Source: Segatella copri (lineage in GTDB: Bacteria; Bacteroidota; Bacteroidia; Bacteroidales; Bacteroidaceae). From it: 64,000 bases of DNA. Below the pieces are notes generated by a model. That model did no database searches, was not told the origin of the DNA, and saw nothing but the letters and a program-made list of their open reading frames with translations. The translations under genes were made by a program, and so were the position numbers. The DNA lies in the NCBI RefSeq assembly GCF_026015295.1, contig NZ_JAPDUW010000001.1, forward strand, positions 2,713,501-2,777,500. Reading direction: 5' to 3'. Positions within the stretch are counted from its first letter, which is position 1. Every line of letters begins with the position of its first letter. Shown here one piece after another: positions 24,483-36,745 of this stretch.

Positions 24483-26672
24483 TTATCTGATGAACAACAG
24501 TTCACGATACTTTGGCAATGTCCAAAGTTCATCGGCTACGAGAAGCTCGAGCTTGTCTATCTGATAACGGATTTCCTCCATCTTTGGAGCTACCGTGTCG
24601 TGATATGCTACTGCCTTCTCGCGCTCACTCTCTATCTTGTTGGCTACCTTGCGGGCATCTACCAATGCCTCTACACCACGCTCTATTGCCTCGGTGCGCT
24701 CGGCTATCTCACGGATAATCTTCACGTTGCGGGCAGTCAGCTTCTTGCCTTCCTCGCCACCGAAGATGTGAATCATGCCCTCTACGTTCTTTGCCAGACG
24801 GCTCTGATAGTGGGTAGCCACAGGGATGATGTGGTTCATGCTCAGGTCGCCCATCACACGAGCCTCAATCTGAATCTTCTTGGTATAAGTCTCCCACTTC
24901 ACCTCGTTGCGCGCCTTCAACTCGCTCTCGCTCATCACGTTGGTCTTGGCAAACATCTCGATGCTCTCCTTGTCCAGATAACGGTCGAAGACTACCGGGC
25001 AGGATGCCTCGCAGTCCAAGCCTCGCTTCTGAGCCTCTTCCTTCCACTCATCAGAATAGCCGTTGCCATCGAAGCGGATAGGCTTGCAGGTCTTGATATC
25101 CTCGCGTACAATATCTATAATAGCCGATGTCTGGTCCTCGCCCTTTGCTATCAAGGCATCTACACGAGCCTTGAAATTTTCGAGAGCCTCAGCTACGGCA
25201 GCATTCAGTACGATGAGAGATGACGCACAGTTGGCCTCTGAACCTACGGCACGGAACTCGAAACGGTTTCCGGTGAAGGCGAATGGAGAGGTACGGTTGC
25301 GGTCGGTGTTATCGATCATCAGCTCCGGAATCTCAGGGATATCCAGCTCCATACCCTTCTTGCCAGCCAGGGCGAAGAGTTCTTCCTTGTCTGCCTTCTC
25401 GATATGGTCGAGCAGGTCGGTGAGCTGCTTGCCGAGGAATGAAGAGATGATGGCTGGTGGTGCCTCGTTGGCTCCCAGACGGTGCGCATTGGTAGCGCTC
25501 ATGATAGATGCCTTCAGCAGTCCGTTGTGCTTGTATACACCCATCAGGGTCTCTACGATGAAGACTACGAAGCGGAGGTTGTCCTCCGGTGTCTTGCCTG
25601 CTGCATGGAGCAGTACGCCGGTATCGGTGCAGAGACTCCAGTTGTTGTGCTTGCCCGAACCATTCACACCAGCGAATGGCTTCTCGTGAAGGAGCACACG
25701 GAAACCGTGCTTGTGAGCCACACGCTTCATCAGACTCATCAGGAGCATATTATGGTCTACGGCAAGATTGCACTCCTCATAGATAGGTGCCAGCTCAAAC
25801 TGGTTTGGTGCCACCTCGTTATGACGGGTCTTGCAAGGGATGCCGAGTTCGAGCGCCTGGATTTCAAGATCCTTCATGAAAGCCTGCACGCGCTCAGGGA
25901 TTGTTCCGAAATAGTGGTCGTCCATCTGCTGGTTCTTCGCAGAGTCGTGTCCCATCAGGGTACGGCCTGTGAGCATCAGGTCAGGGCGAGCCGAATAGAG
26001 ACTCTCATCTACCAGAAAGTACTCCTGCTCCCATCCGAGATTGGTCTGCACCTTCTTCACCTGAGGGTAAAAATAGTGGCACACCTCGGTAGCCGCCTCA
26101 CTCAGCGTATGGAGCGAGCGGAGCAATGGAGCCTTGTAGTCCAAAGCCTCACCGGTATAAGAAATAAAGATGGTAGGGATACAGAGGGTATCGTCGATGA
26201 TGAACACAGGCGATGTTGGATCCCATGCAGAATAGCCACGAGCCTCGAAGGTGTTGCGGATACCGCCGTTAGGGAATGAGCTGGCATCAGGTTCCTGCTG
26301 GACAAGCAATTTGCCAGAGAATTCCTCAATCATACCACCCTTTCCGTCATGCTCCACGAAGGCATCATGCTTCTCGGCAGTACCTTCTGTCAATGGCTGG
26401 AACCAGTGAGTATAATGTGTTACCCCGTTTTCCTCAGCCCAGAGCTTCATGCCGGCAGCCACGGCATCAGCGATGGAACGGTCCAGACGAGTACCGTTAT
26501 CTATCACATCGATGAGTTTCTCATACACATCAGATGGCAGATACTTGTACATCTTCTGGCGGTTGAATACATACTTGGCGAAGTACTCCGAAGGGCGCAC
26601 CTTGGGAGCCTCTACCTCTACAGGTCTTTTCTTAAAGGCCTCGGCTACAACCTCAAATCTCAAATTAGCCAT
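24483..26672 (-). CDS. glnN: Glutamine synthetase, type III (GSIII)
   Basis: 729 residues, the usual GSIII size (type I is about 450). Makes glutamine from glutamate, ammonia and ATP in the cytosol. Visible motifs: ARGYSAWDPTSPVFI, GWEQEYFLVDESLYSARPDL, EVAPNQFELAPIYEECNLA, VLLHEKPFAGVNGSGKHNNW and FAFTGNRFEFRAVGSEANCA. The long C-terminal helical region (RARVDALI to the end) is specific to type III enzymes, which dominate in Bacteroidales. Its own promoter and terminator show it is monocistronic. glnN symbol follows the naming used for this class. Confidence 0.96.
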   Translation of the reverse strand: MANLRFEVVAEAFKKRPVEVEAPKVRPSEYFAKYVFNRQKMYKYLPSDVYEKLIDVIDNGTRLDRSIADAVAAGMKLWAEENGVTHYTHWFQPLTEGTAEKHDAFVEHDGKGGMIEEFSGKLLVQQEPDASSFPNGGIRNTFEARGYSAWDPTSPVFIIDDTLCIPTIFISYTGEALDYKAPLLRSLHTLSEAATEVCHYFYPQVKKVQTNLGWEQEYFLVDESLYSARPDLMLTGRTLMGHDSAKNQQMDDHYFGTIPERVQAFMKDLEIQALELGIPCKTRHNEVAPNQFELAPIYEECNLAVDHNMLLMSLMKRVAHKHGFRVLLHEKPFAGVNGSGKHNNWSLCTDTGVLLHAAGKTPEDNLRFVVFIVETLMGVYKHNGLLKASIMSATNAHRLGANEAPPAIISSFLGKQLTDLLDHIEKADKEELFALAGKKGMELDIPEIPELMIDNTDRNRTSPFAFTGNRFEFRAVGSEANCASSLIVLNAAVAEALENFKARVDALIAKGEDQTSAIIDIVREDIKTCKPIRFDGNGYSDEWKEEAQKRGLDCEASCPVVFDRYLDKESIEMFAKTNVMSESELKARNEVKWETYTKKIQIEARVMGDLSMNHIIPVATHYQSRLAKNVEGMIHIFGGEEGKKLTARNVKIIREIAERTEAIERGVEALVDARKVANKIESEREKAVAYHDTVAPKMEEIRYQIDKLELLVADELWTLPKYRELLFIR

Positions 26673-26707
26673 TCTTTCTTTTATTATTAATTATAAGTTT
26701 GCGGGTG

Positions 26708-26715
26708 CAAAGTTA
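26708..26715 (-). promoter_or_regulatory. -7 element of glnN
   Basis: TAACTTTG on the minus strand, 36 bp before the start codon. No consensus -33 at 19-20 bp spacing, which could mean dependence on an activator. Confidence 0.5.
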
Positions 26716-26818
26716 CGAAAAAATGAGCAAATTGCTAGCGTTTGAGCGTATTTTTTATGCAAAATTCAAACTTTTCTTATTCTTAGCCTGCAAAAGATAA
26801 GACAATTCACGCATATTA

Positions 26819-26914
26819 TTTCTCGGATTTGAGTATTTTATCGCCGATTATTTCTCGGATTTGAGTATTTTAACGCGATTTATTTCTCGGATTTGAGTAT
26901 TTTCGCTATATTTG
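26819..26914 (+). promoter_or_regulatory. Triple operator-like repeat and promoter of an ATPase gene
   Basis: TTTCTCGGATTTGAGTATTT occurs at 26819, 26851 and 26883, exactly 32 bp apart. Each has a dyad CTC-RR-AT-YY-GAG. The third copy begins at the -33 position (TTTC 26883-26886); after a 20-bp spacer comes TATATTTG (26907-26914). Binding there should directly affect RNA polymerase. Confidence 0.8.
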
Positions 26915-26940
26915 CACCTGTTATTCAAACAGTTACGATT

Positions 26941-28314
26941 ATGGCAGAATATATACATAGAAACATAGACTCAGAACTCATCGCCTGGAAGGAAGATTCC
27001 ATGCGGAAACCCTTGCTGCTTCGTGGTGCCCGTCAGGTTGGGAAGTCATCAGCAGTTAAAAACTTGGGAAAGCAATTCGAGTATTTCGCCGAGGTAAACT
27101 TCGAACGTAACAAGGCTATCAAAACCTTCTTTCAGGGGGATATTGACGTACGATTGATTGCTAAAAAAATCAGTAGCTATATCAATGTCCCTATAGAAGC
27201 AGGTAAGACGCTCCTCTTTCTCGACGAAATCCAGGAATGCCCAGAAGCCATCATGGCACTACGCTTCTTCAAGGAAGATTATCCTGAACTGCATGTCATA
27301 GCCGCAGGATCACTTCTGGAATTTACGCTTCAGGAGCTCCCTACTTTTGGAGTAGGAAGGATTCACTCGCTCTTCATGTATCCGATGACTTTCGATGAAT
27401 TCCTGTATGCCAATCACGAAGAAGGACTCATCCTTCTCCGTAATGAAGCATACGGAAACCAGTCTTTAGATCAAGCCTTCCATGATAAACTCGTGGAATA
27501 CTTCCGCACCTACCTGCTTGTTGGAGGCATGCCGGAATCTGTTCTGGCATGGACCAAGACACACGATTTCAACCGATGCAGAAACATCCAGGAAGACATC
27601 ATTCTGACATACGAAGATGATTTCAGCAAGTATAAAAAGAGAGTCAACCCGGATTTGCTGCGCACAACGATGCGTGGCATCTGTCATCAGGCAGGAGAGA
27701 AGTTGACATACAAGCAAATATCAGCAGATTATCAGAGTTCACAAATCAGAGAAGCCCTCCGCCTGTTGACACTTGCAGGAATCGTTACTCCTGTGGTCGC
27801 TACCTCGGGCAATGGTATTCCGCTGGATGCGGAAGCTGACGAGAAAAACATGAAGGTCCTCTTTCTGGACCCAGGATTACTGTTAGCCGTGCTTCAACTG
27901 GAAGGCGACCTGTCTCAGCAGCTCATAGAACTTATTTTAGCCGGCACTCCTCAGGAACTTGTCAATAAGGGAGGCGTAACAGAAATGGTTGCCGGACTCG
28001 AGATGATGCGTTACAAACCATGCATCCAGCGCCAGAAGATGTTTTATTGGGAGCAGAAGGGGAAGAGTGTTGCCGAGATAGACTATCTGGAAATCCACAA
28101 CATGAAGATTACCCCTATCGAAATCAAATCGGGCACTCAGGGCGGCATGAAGAGTCTCTGGCTATTCATGAGAGAGAAAAAGCTCACCGAAGCATTCCGT
28201 TGTTCCTTAGAGAATTTTGGATCATTTGATTACATTGACAAGCAGGACGATAATGCCATAAGGCATGTCACCATACTGCCTCTCTATGCATTATCCCTAT
28301 TGAGAAGCCGTTAA
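26941..28314 (+). CDS. AAA ATPase with C-terminal DUF4143 (AAA_14 family)
   Basis: 457 residues. N-terminal P-loop (GARQVGKSS, residues 29-37), Walker B LLFLDEIQE (91-99), sensor-like IAAGSLLEF; C-terminal DUF4143 with a PD-(D/E)XK-like core (VAEIDYLEIHNMKITPIEIKSG). Such ATPases are numerous in Bacteroidales and Treponema genomes; their cellular role is not known, with links to mobile DNA and toxin-like systems suggested. ATG 26941 is preferred to an in-frame ATG at 26893 because the latter falls within the promoter. Three operator-like repeats precede it. Two other members of the broader class lie at 37.9-40.8 kb. Confidence 0.86.
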   Translation: MAEYIHRNIDSELIAWKEDSMRKPLLLRGARQVGKSSAVKNLGKQFEYFAEVNFERNKAIKTFFQGDIDVRLIAKKISSYINVPIEAGKTLLFLDEIQECPEAIMALRFFKEDYPELHVIAAGSLLEFTLQELPTFGVGRIHSLFMYPMTFDEFLYANHEEGLILLRNEAYGNQSLDQAFHDKLVEYFRTYLLVGGMPESVLAWTKTHDFNRCRNIQEDIILTYEDDFSKYKKRVNPDLLRTTMRGICHQAGEKLTYKQISADYQSSQIREALRLLTLAGIVTPVVATSGNGIPLDAEADEKNMKVLFLDPGLLLAVLQLEGDLSQQLIELILAGTPQELVNKGGVTEMVAGLEMMRYKPCIQRQKMFYWEQKGKSVAEIDYLEIHNMKITPIEIKSGTQGGMKSLWLFMREKKLTEAFRCSLENFGSFDYIDKQDDNAIRHVTILPLYALSLLRSR

Positions 28315-28358
28315 TAGTCTGCTAACAAGCAGGATTAGGAATAAAAGTGCCTTTTTCC

Positions 28359-28416
28359 TACATGGCGACGTAATCTTTCCTACGTCCTGACACAAAAACT
28401 CCTGCGTCGCCATGTA
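28359..28416. repeat. 12-bp inverted repeat after the ATPase gene
   Basis: TACATGGCGACG (28359-28370) and CGTCGCCATGTA (28405-28416) around a 34-nt loop. Could fold as a 3' hairpin of the ATPase transcript. Confidence 0.6.
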
Positions 28417-28436
28417 ATTTCAAGGGCATTAGAAGA

Positions 28437-28473
28437 GAAAAAATCCCTTGCAACCACTAGAGTCGCAAGGGAT
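28437..28473 (-). terminator. Terminator of the GH51 gene
   Basis: Leftward: AATCCCTTGC, 12-nt loop, GCAAGGGATT followed by a run of T (complement of 28437-28443). Convergent with the ATPase gene. Confidence 0.8.
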
Positions 28474-28533
28474 TCACATTATCCACTTATCTATTTGTAC
28501 CTTAAGGGTTTATTGAAGATTGGAGGTCGGCAA

Positions 28534-30474
28534 TTAGAAACGGTATACAACAAAGCTGTTTGGCTTCATCTTCACGTTCAATACATTGCCCTGAACCTGT
28601 GCATCTGATACTACAGGAACAACCACATTTTTATTGTCTATCTTGTTTTCTGCCTGAATATCGTCGGCATGGAGAACGGTTACCTTACCTGAGTTCAACT
28701 TCTTGATACCATTAAAGGTGACGTTGATTTCCTTTGCCTCGTTAGAGGTGTTGGCAATCTTTACGATGTAGCTCTTGGTAGCCTTGTCGAAGCAAGCGGT
28801 GGCATAGAGACCATTCTCACCTGCTACAGCCTTGCCGTTCTCGGTAAGTTTCAACACATTGGTACCCTTGTTCTCGCCGTAGAGCTGCTGAACATAGTAG
28901 TTGGCAGAACGGACAGAGCTGAGGTTATCGAACCAGATGAGGTCCGGACGCCACTGCCATCCCTCTACATGAGCGAAGAGAGGTGCATAGGTAGCCTGAT
29001 AAACCACATCGGCATTACGCTCCAAACCGGTCATGAAAGCTGCCTCAGAAAGGGCTGCCTCCCAAGAGTTTGGATCATTCTCGGCATGAGCAGCATACTC
29101 ACCGGCAAAGACCTTAGGACCCTTGCGGTCGTACTTGTCGTAACGGCTGGCATTGCTGCGGAACCATTCTGGACTCTTGTAGTAGTGCTCATCCACCATG
29201 TCTACGCCCAACTTGCGCATCTGCTCCCAACCGTAGTCGAAGTCCTTTCCATCAGCAGATGGACCTGATGAACCGCAGATCTTGATCTTTGGATACTTGG
29301 CATGAATCTGCTCCATGAACTTCTGCAGACGCTCAGGGTACATAGGTCCCCACTGCTCGTTACCGATACCAATCTGCTTCAGATTGAATGGTGCTGGATG
29401 ACCCATATCGGCACGGAGCTTACCCCACTTAGAGGTGACAGGACCATTGGCAAACTCGATGAGGTCGAGTGCATCGTCGATATAACTCTGGAGATCCTTG
29501 ACTGCTACATGTGCATTAGGATCCTTATCATCGTTCTGATACTGGCAAGCCAGACCTACAGAGAGAATAGGCAATGGCTCAGCACCAATCTTCTCTGAAA
29601 GGAGGAAATACTCATAGAAGCCCAAGCCCAATGACTGATAGTAGTTAGGGAAAAGGCGATGTGGGAAAGTATCTCTCCAGCGGTTCTCGTTCAGAGGACG
29701 GTTCTCAGGAGCACCCACAGAGTTCTTCCACTCATAACGGGTATCGAGGTCGGTTCCCTCTACGATACATCCGCCAGGGAAACGGAAGATGCCTGGCTTC
29801 AGGTCAGCCAAATCCTGTACGAGGTCGGCACGGAGACCATTCCAGTTGTCCTCAGGGAAGAGAGAGATATGGTCGAGATCTACGCTCTCAGAACCCTTCT
29901 CCAGATATACTCGCATCAAACCCTTGGCATCGGTCTGAGGAGAAGTAAGGGTAGCAGTAAGCTTCTGCCATTTATTATTGGTGATGTTGATGACCTGCTT
30001 GGCAATGACATCATTCTTTGAATTGACGAGTTCTACGCGAATCTTGCCCTGCTTGCCATCGATGAGATGAAGACGGCCATATACGGTGAAATCGTACTTC
30101 ATATCCTTCTTCAAGCCCATGCCGAAGAAGCCACGGTTCTCAAGACCAGTCTGCTTCTCACGTGCACCTGCGCTCTCAAGTGTTACATAATGAGGGTTGC
30201 GGTCGAAGGCAGGTTTTACGTCGCTGAGGGTTACATTTCCGAATGTATTCCATCCCATCAGGCGCTGTGGGAATTCGAAGGAACGGTTCTCTACCATCTC
30301 TGCATAAAGACCACCATCGGCACCGAAGTTGATATCCTCGAAGAAGATACCATACATGGTAGGCTGGATTTCTGCTCCAGGCTTGTTAGCCTGAACAGTA
30401 AACTGATGCTGTGCGAAAGCTCCGAGTGAAGACATCGCCAGCAATGCTGCTGCGAAAAATTTTGCTTTTCTCAT
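28534..30474 (-). CDS. Alpha-L-arabinofuranosidase, GH51
   Basis: 646 residues. Signal peptide 1-21 (LLAMSSLGAFA), so periplasmic or surface. N-terminal AQHQFTVQANKPGAEIQPTMYGIFFEDINFG, a beta-sandwich (about 95-200, CBM4-like), then the barrel with acid/base E373 (GIGNEQWGP) and nucleophile E459 (VFAGEYAAH), and a C-terminal beta domain. Releases alpha-L-arabinofuranosyl units from arabinan, arabinoxylan or arabinogalactan with retention. Its companion upstream is a GH2 beta-galactosidase in the same direction. The GH127 enzyme at 53 kb would attack beta-linked arabinofuranose, so the window covers both anomers. Confidence 0.92.
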   Translation of the reverse strand: MRKAKFFAAALLAMSSLGAFAQHQFTVQANKPGAEIQPTMYGIFFEDINFGADGGLYAEMVENRSFEFPQRLMGWNTFGNVTLSDVKPAFDRNPHYVTLESAGAREKQTGLENRGFFGMGLKKDMKYDFTVYGRLHLIDGKQGKIRVELVNSKNDVIAKQVINITNNKWQKLTATLTSPQTDAKGLMRVYLEKGSESVDLDHISLFPEDNWNGLRADLVQDLADLKPGIFRFPGGCIVEGTDLDTRYEWKNSVGAPENRPLNENRWRDTFPHRLFPNYYQSLGLGFYEYFLLSEKIGAEPLPILSVGLACQYQNDDKDPNAHVAVKDLQSYIDDALDLIEFANGPVTSKWGKLRADMGHPAPFNLKQIGIGNEQWGPMYPERLQKFMEQIHAKYPKIKICGSSGPSADGKDFDYGWEQMRKLGVDMVDEHYYKSPEWFRSNASRYDKYDRKGPKVFAGEYAAHAENDPNSWEAALSEAAFMTGLERNADVVYQATYAPLFAHVEGWQWRPDLIWFDNLSSVRSANYYVQQLYGENKGTNVLKLTENGKAVAGENGLYATACFDKATKSYIVKIANTSNEAKEINVTFNGIKKLNSGKVTVLHADDIQAENKIDNKNVVVPVVSDAQVQGNVLNVKMKPNSFVVYRF

Positions 30475-30532
30475 ATTGTTCGTTATTGTTTTATTTTTAG
30501 GCTGTACCTACACTTTTCCGTGATAGGTGGTG

Positions 30533-30570
30533 CAAAGATAAAAAAATCCACCCCGAATGAGGTGGATTTT
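30533..30570 (-). promoter_or_regulatory. GH2 terminator next to GH51 promoter element
   Basis: AAAATCCACC (30543-30552) and GGTGGATTTT (30561-30570) form a hairpin followed leftward by T, ending GH2 transcription. Immediately after it TATCTTTG (minus, 30533-30540) is a -7 element for GH51. GH51 can therefore be expressed alone. Confidence 0.65.
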
Positions 30571-30614
30571 CTGTTTAAATATATTGGATTTTCGTACAAA
30601 TCCCTGCTTTTCTA

Positions 30615-33893
<3,279 letters not shown>

Positions 33894-33919
33894 TTATTTA
33901 TACATTAGATTGAAATTAC

Positions 33920-33963
33920 ACCTTATTATATATAGGCTATTCTATACCTTATTATATATAGGC
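33920..33963. repeat. Direct repeat upstream of the GH2 gene
   Basis: ACCTTATTATATATAGGC occurs at 33920-33937 and 33946-33963 (26-bp spacing), 35-80 bp upstream of the GH2 start. Spacing close to 2.5 turns; candidate regulator sites. No clear TAnnTTTG was seen on the minus strand here. Confidence 0.55.
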
Positions 33964-34187
33964 ATATCCTTGAGCATCTTATATGCCTCCATGTTGCCGG
34001 TAGCCTCAGCTAAGCAACTGCAAATATATGAAAATTAAGTTAGAAACAAGCAGATCGCCCGTTTTTTTATTGTTTTTTCAACACCGGAGCACCATTTTTC
34101 CAAGAAATAGGTACCCATACCATCATAGAAAGGCATATAAATATATAAAACTTTTTCAATATCCGCTAAAAGAAAATGACAAAAAAG

Positions 34188-34219
34188 TTTGGTGTTTCCA
34201 AAAAAATGCATTACCTTTG
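34188..34219 (+). promoter_or_regulatory. Promoter of the small 63-residue gene
   Basis: TTTG (34188-34191), 20-bp spacer, TACCTTTG (34212-34219). Full consensus. Confidence 0.78.
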
Positions 34220-34255
34220 CCATCATAAAATAAACAACGAAACGACATAAAAATT

Positions 34256-34447
34256 ATGATGACAATCGAAGAATACAGAGCAGCCATTTTGCAGGCTTTG
34301 CTCGATACTAAGAACGAGGACGGCACTCCAGCCATTACTCCAAGGGAAGCACAGGAAGCACTCAACGGATTTACCGACGACGAGTTGCAAGACGGACTCC
34401 TATGGAATTCGCCCGAAGACGTGGCGTCAATTATCCTTGAGGGATAA
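34256..34447 (+). CDS. Small acidic protein of unknown function
   Basis: 63 residues (62 if the second ATG is used), no signal peptide or membrane segment, acidic. Helical in appearance: IEEYRAAILQALLDTK, then EAQEALNGFTDDELQDGL and EDVASIILEG. I do not recognise a family. It has its own promoter and a terminator immediately after, so it is a genuine monocistronic gene. No neighbour hints at a role. Confidence 0.7.
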   Translation: MMTIEEYRAAILQALLDTKNEDGTPAITPREAQEALNGFTDDELQDGLLWNSPEDVASIILEG

Positions 34448-34482
34448 ATCACGGAAGTTATATTCAGCTACCAACAGATAAG

Positions 34483-34524
34483 AATAGGAGCAAAGACCCT
34501 TTTTGCGGGGTTTTTGCTCCTATT
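34483..34524 (+). terminator. Terminator of the small gene
   Basis: AATAGGAGCAAAGACCC (34483-34499) pairs with GGGGTTTTTGCTCCTATT (34507-34524), loop TTTTTGC. Long, mostly perfect stem. Confidence 0.75.
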
Positions 34525-34674
34525 CCCATTTATACTTTCTGTTCTTTCCTTTAAAGACAGTCTTCAACAGCCCCGCAATACTTCATTTCTGTTGCAAAAG
34601 CAATAAAAAACTAAAGAATGCGACAAAAAACAAAAGAATGTGCAATTTTTCTTTCACAATTCAATTATTATTTG

Positions 34675-34682
34675 TAAATTTG
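34675..34682 (+). promoter_or_regulatory. -7 element of argS
   Basis: TAAATTTG, 88 bp before the argS ATG. TTTC at 34652-34655 is a near -33 with 19-bp spacing. Rest of the 34525-34770 gap is A+T-rich without a recognisable gene. Confidence 0.55.
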
Positions 34683-34770
34683 CAGCCGCATAAACGGAAA
34701 GGGAACTTGCAAATCCCTCTTCAATCAGTTTAAAAAGATAATTTTACCGGTAAAAAAGATATATTAAATA

Positions 34771-36591
34771 ATGAAGATAGAAAACGAAATCATCAGCTCG
34801 GTCATCGCTGCGGTGAAGGAGCTTTATGGTCAGGACGTACCTGAGAAGATGGTAGCCCTGCAGAAGACCAAGAGTAATTTCGAAGGTAACCTTACCCTCG
34901 TCGTATTCCCATTCCTCAAAATGTCGAAGAAAAAGCCTGAGGATACAGCACAGGAAATCGGCGAATACCTGAAGAAAAACTGCGCTAATGTTATCGCAGA
35001 CTTCAACGTGGTTAAGGGTTTCCTCAACCTTTCTATCGCTCCTGCCGCTTGGGTAGGACTCTTGAACACCATCAACGCTGACCCTAAGTTTGGTGAGAAG
35101 CCAGTTACTGAGAACAGTCCGCTCGTCATGATCGAGTACTCTTCTCCTAACACCAACAAGCCTCTCCACCTCGGTCACGTTCGCAACAACCTCCTCGGCT
35201 GGTCTCTGGCCCAGATTATGGAGGCTAACGGCAACAAGGTAATCAAGACAAACATCGTTAACGACCGTGGTATCCACATCTGTAAGTCTATGCTCGCCTG
35301 GCTCAAGTGGGGCAATGGCGAAACTCCTGAAACTTCCGGCAAGAAGGGCGACCACCTCATCGGCGACTACTATGTAGCCTTCGACAAGCACTATCGTGAG
35401 GAAATCGCAGAACTCAAGGCTCAGTACATGAAGGAGGGCATGGACGAAGAAGCTGCCACAGAGAAAGCTAAAGTAGAGGCTCCGCTGATTAAGGAGGCTC
35501 ACGAGATGCTCGTAAAGTGGGAGAACAACGACCCTGAGGTTCGTGCACTCTGGCAGAAGATGAACAACTGGGTTTACGCTGGCTTCGATGAGACTTACAA
35601 GATGATGGGTGTAAGTTTCGACAAGATATATTATGAGTCAAATACTTACCTCGAGGGTAAGAAGAAGGTAGAAGAAGGATTGGAGAAGGGTCTCTTCTTC
35701 CGCAAGGACGATAACTCTGTTTGGGCAGACCTCACCAACGAGGGCCTCGACCAGAAGCTCCTGCTCCGTTCAGACGGCACCTCTGTTTATATGACTCAGG
35801 ACATCGGTACTGCCGACCTCCGTTTCAAGGACTTCCCTATCGACAAGATGATCTACGTAGTAGGTAACGAGCAGAACTACCACTTCCAGGTGCTCTCTAT
35901 CCTGCTCGACCGTCTCGGTTTCAAGTGGGGTAAGGACTTGGTTCACTTCTCTTACGGTATGGTAGAGTTGCCTAACGGTAAGATGAAGAGCCGCGAGGGA
36001 ACCGTAGTAGATGCTGATGACCTGATGGCAGAGATGATCAAGGATGCTCGCCAGACAAGCGATGAGCTTGGCAAGTTCAAGGACATGAGCGAGGAAGAGC
36101 GCCAGGAGATTTCACGCATCGTGGGTCTCGGAGCGTTGAAGTACTTCATCCTCAAGGTAGATGCCCGCAAGAACATGCTCTTCAACCCAGAAGAGAGTAT
36201 CGACTTCAACGGTAATACAGGTCCTTTCATCCAGTATACCTACGCTCGTATCCGCAGCATCATGCGCAAGGCAGCAGCTGAGGGCATCGAGATTCCTGCA
36301 GAGTTGGGTGCAGATGCTCCTATCAACGAGAAGGAGATTGACCTCATCCAAAAGATGAACGACTTTGCTGCAGCTGTAGCCGATGCAGGCAACAACTACA
36401 ACCCTGGCGGTATCGCTAACTACTGCTATGAGTTGACCAAGGAGTTCAACCAGTTCTATCACGACTACAGCATCCTGAATGCTGAGAGCGAGGCTGAGAA
36501 GATTACCCGTCTGGTTCTTGCAGCCAACGTGGCTAAGATCCTGAAGAACGGTATGTCTCTGCTCGGCATCGAGGTTCCAGAAAGAATGTAA
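34771..36591 (+). CDS. argS: Arginyl-tRNA synthetase
   Basis: 606 residues, normal for Bacteroidota. Class I synthetase that charges tRNA-Arg. N-terminal additional domain (1-115), HIGH motif HLGH (133-136) in SSPNTNKPLHLGHVRNNLLG, KMSKS-equivalent KMKSREG near residue 410, and the anticodon-binding DALR domain ending SLLGIEVPERM. It is monocistronic, bounded by its own -7 element and a hairpin. Confidence 0.98.
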   Translation: MKIENEIISSVIAAVKELYGQDVPEKMVALQKTKSNFEGNLTLVVFPFLKMSKKKPEDTAQEIGEYLKKNCANVIADFNVVKGFLNLSIAPAAWVGLLNTINADPKFGEKPVTENSPLVMIEYSSPNTNKPLHLGHVRNNLLGWSLAQIMEANGNKVIKTNIVNDRGIHICKSMLAWLKWGNGETPETSGKKGDHLIGDYYVAFDKHYREEIAELKAQYMKEGMDEEAATEKAKVEAPLIKEAHEMLVKWENNDPEVRALWQKMNNWVYAGFDETYKMMGVSFDKIYYESNTYLEGKKKVEEGLEKGLFFRKDDNSVWADLTNEGLDQKLLLRSDGTSVYMTQDIGTADLRFKDFPIDKMIYVVGNEQNYHFQVLSILLDRLGFKWGKDLVHFSYGMVELPNGKMKSREGTVVDADDLMAEMIKDARQTSDELGKFKDMSEEERQEISRIVGLGALKYFILKVDARKNMLFNPEESIDFNGNTGPFIQYTYARIRSIMRKAAAEGIEIPAELGADAPINEKEIDLIQKMNDFAAAVADAGNNYNPGGIANYCYELTKEFNQFYHDYSILNAESEAEKITRLVLAANVAKILKNGMSLLGIEVPERM

Positions 36592-36654
36592 TATATACAT
36601 AAGATATAATAACCTACAATTTAAAAATAAAAAAAATATTGACTATTTGACATA

Positions 36655-36696
36655 ATGAGCATGGCCCTGGAGCTCGACTCCAAGGCACATGCTCAT
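36655..36696 (+). terminator. Hairpin after argS
   Basis: ATGAGCATG (36655-36663) and CATGCTCAT (36688-36696) enclose an inner stem TGGAG/CTCCA. A T-rich stretch follows. Probable terminator. Confidence 0.6.
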
Positions 36697-36745
36697 TTCA
36701 GTTTTAGCCAATCCTTTTTGTTTTCCAACCCCAAAAAGAATAAAG

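Noticed and set aside
26819..26914. CRISPR array
   Set aside because: Three repeats with a 32-bp period but only 10-12 bp between copies, no unique spacers and no cas genes; the third overlaps a promoter, so operators fit better.
34503..34733. 76-residue frame before argS
   Set aside because: Begins inside the terminator of the small gene and runs across the argS promoter.
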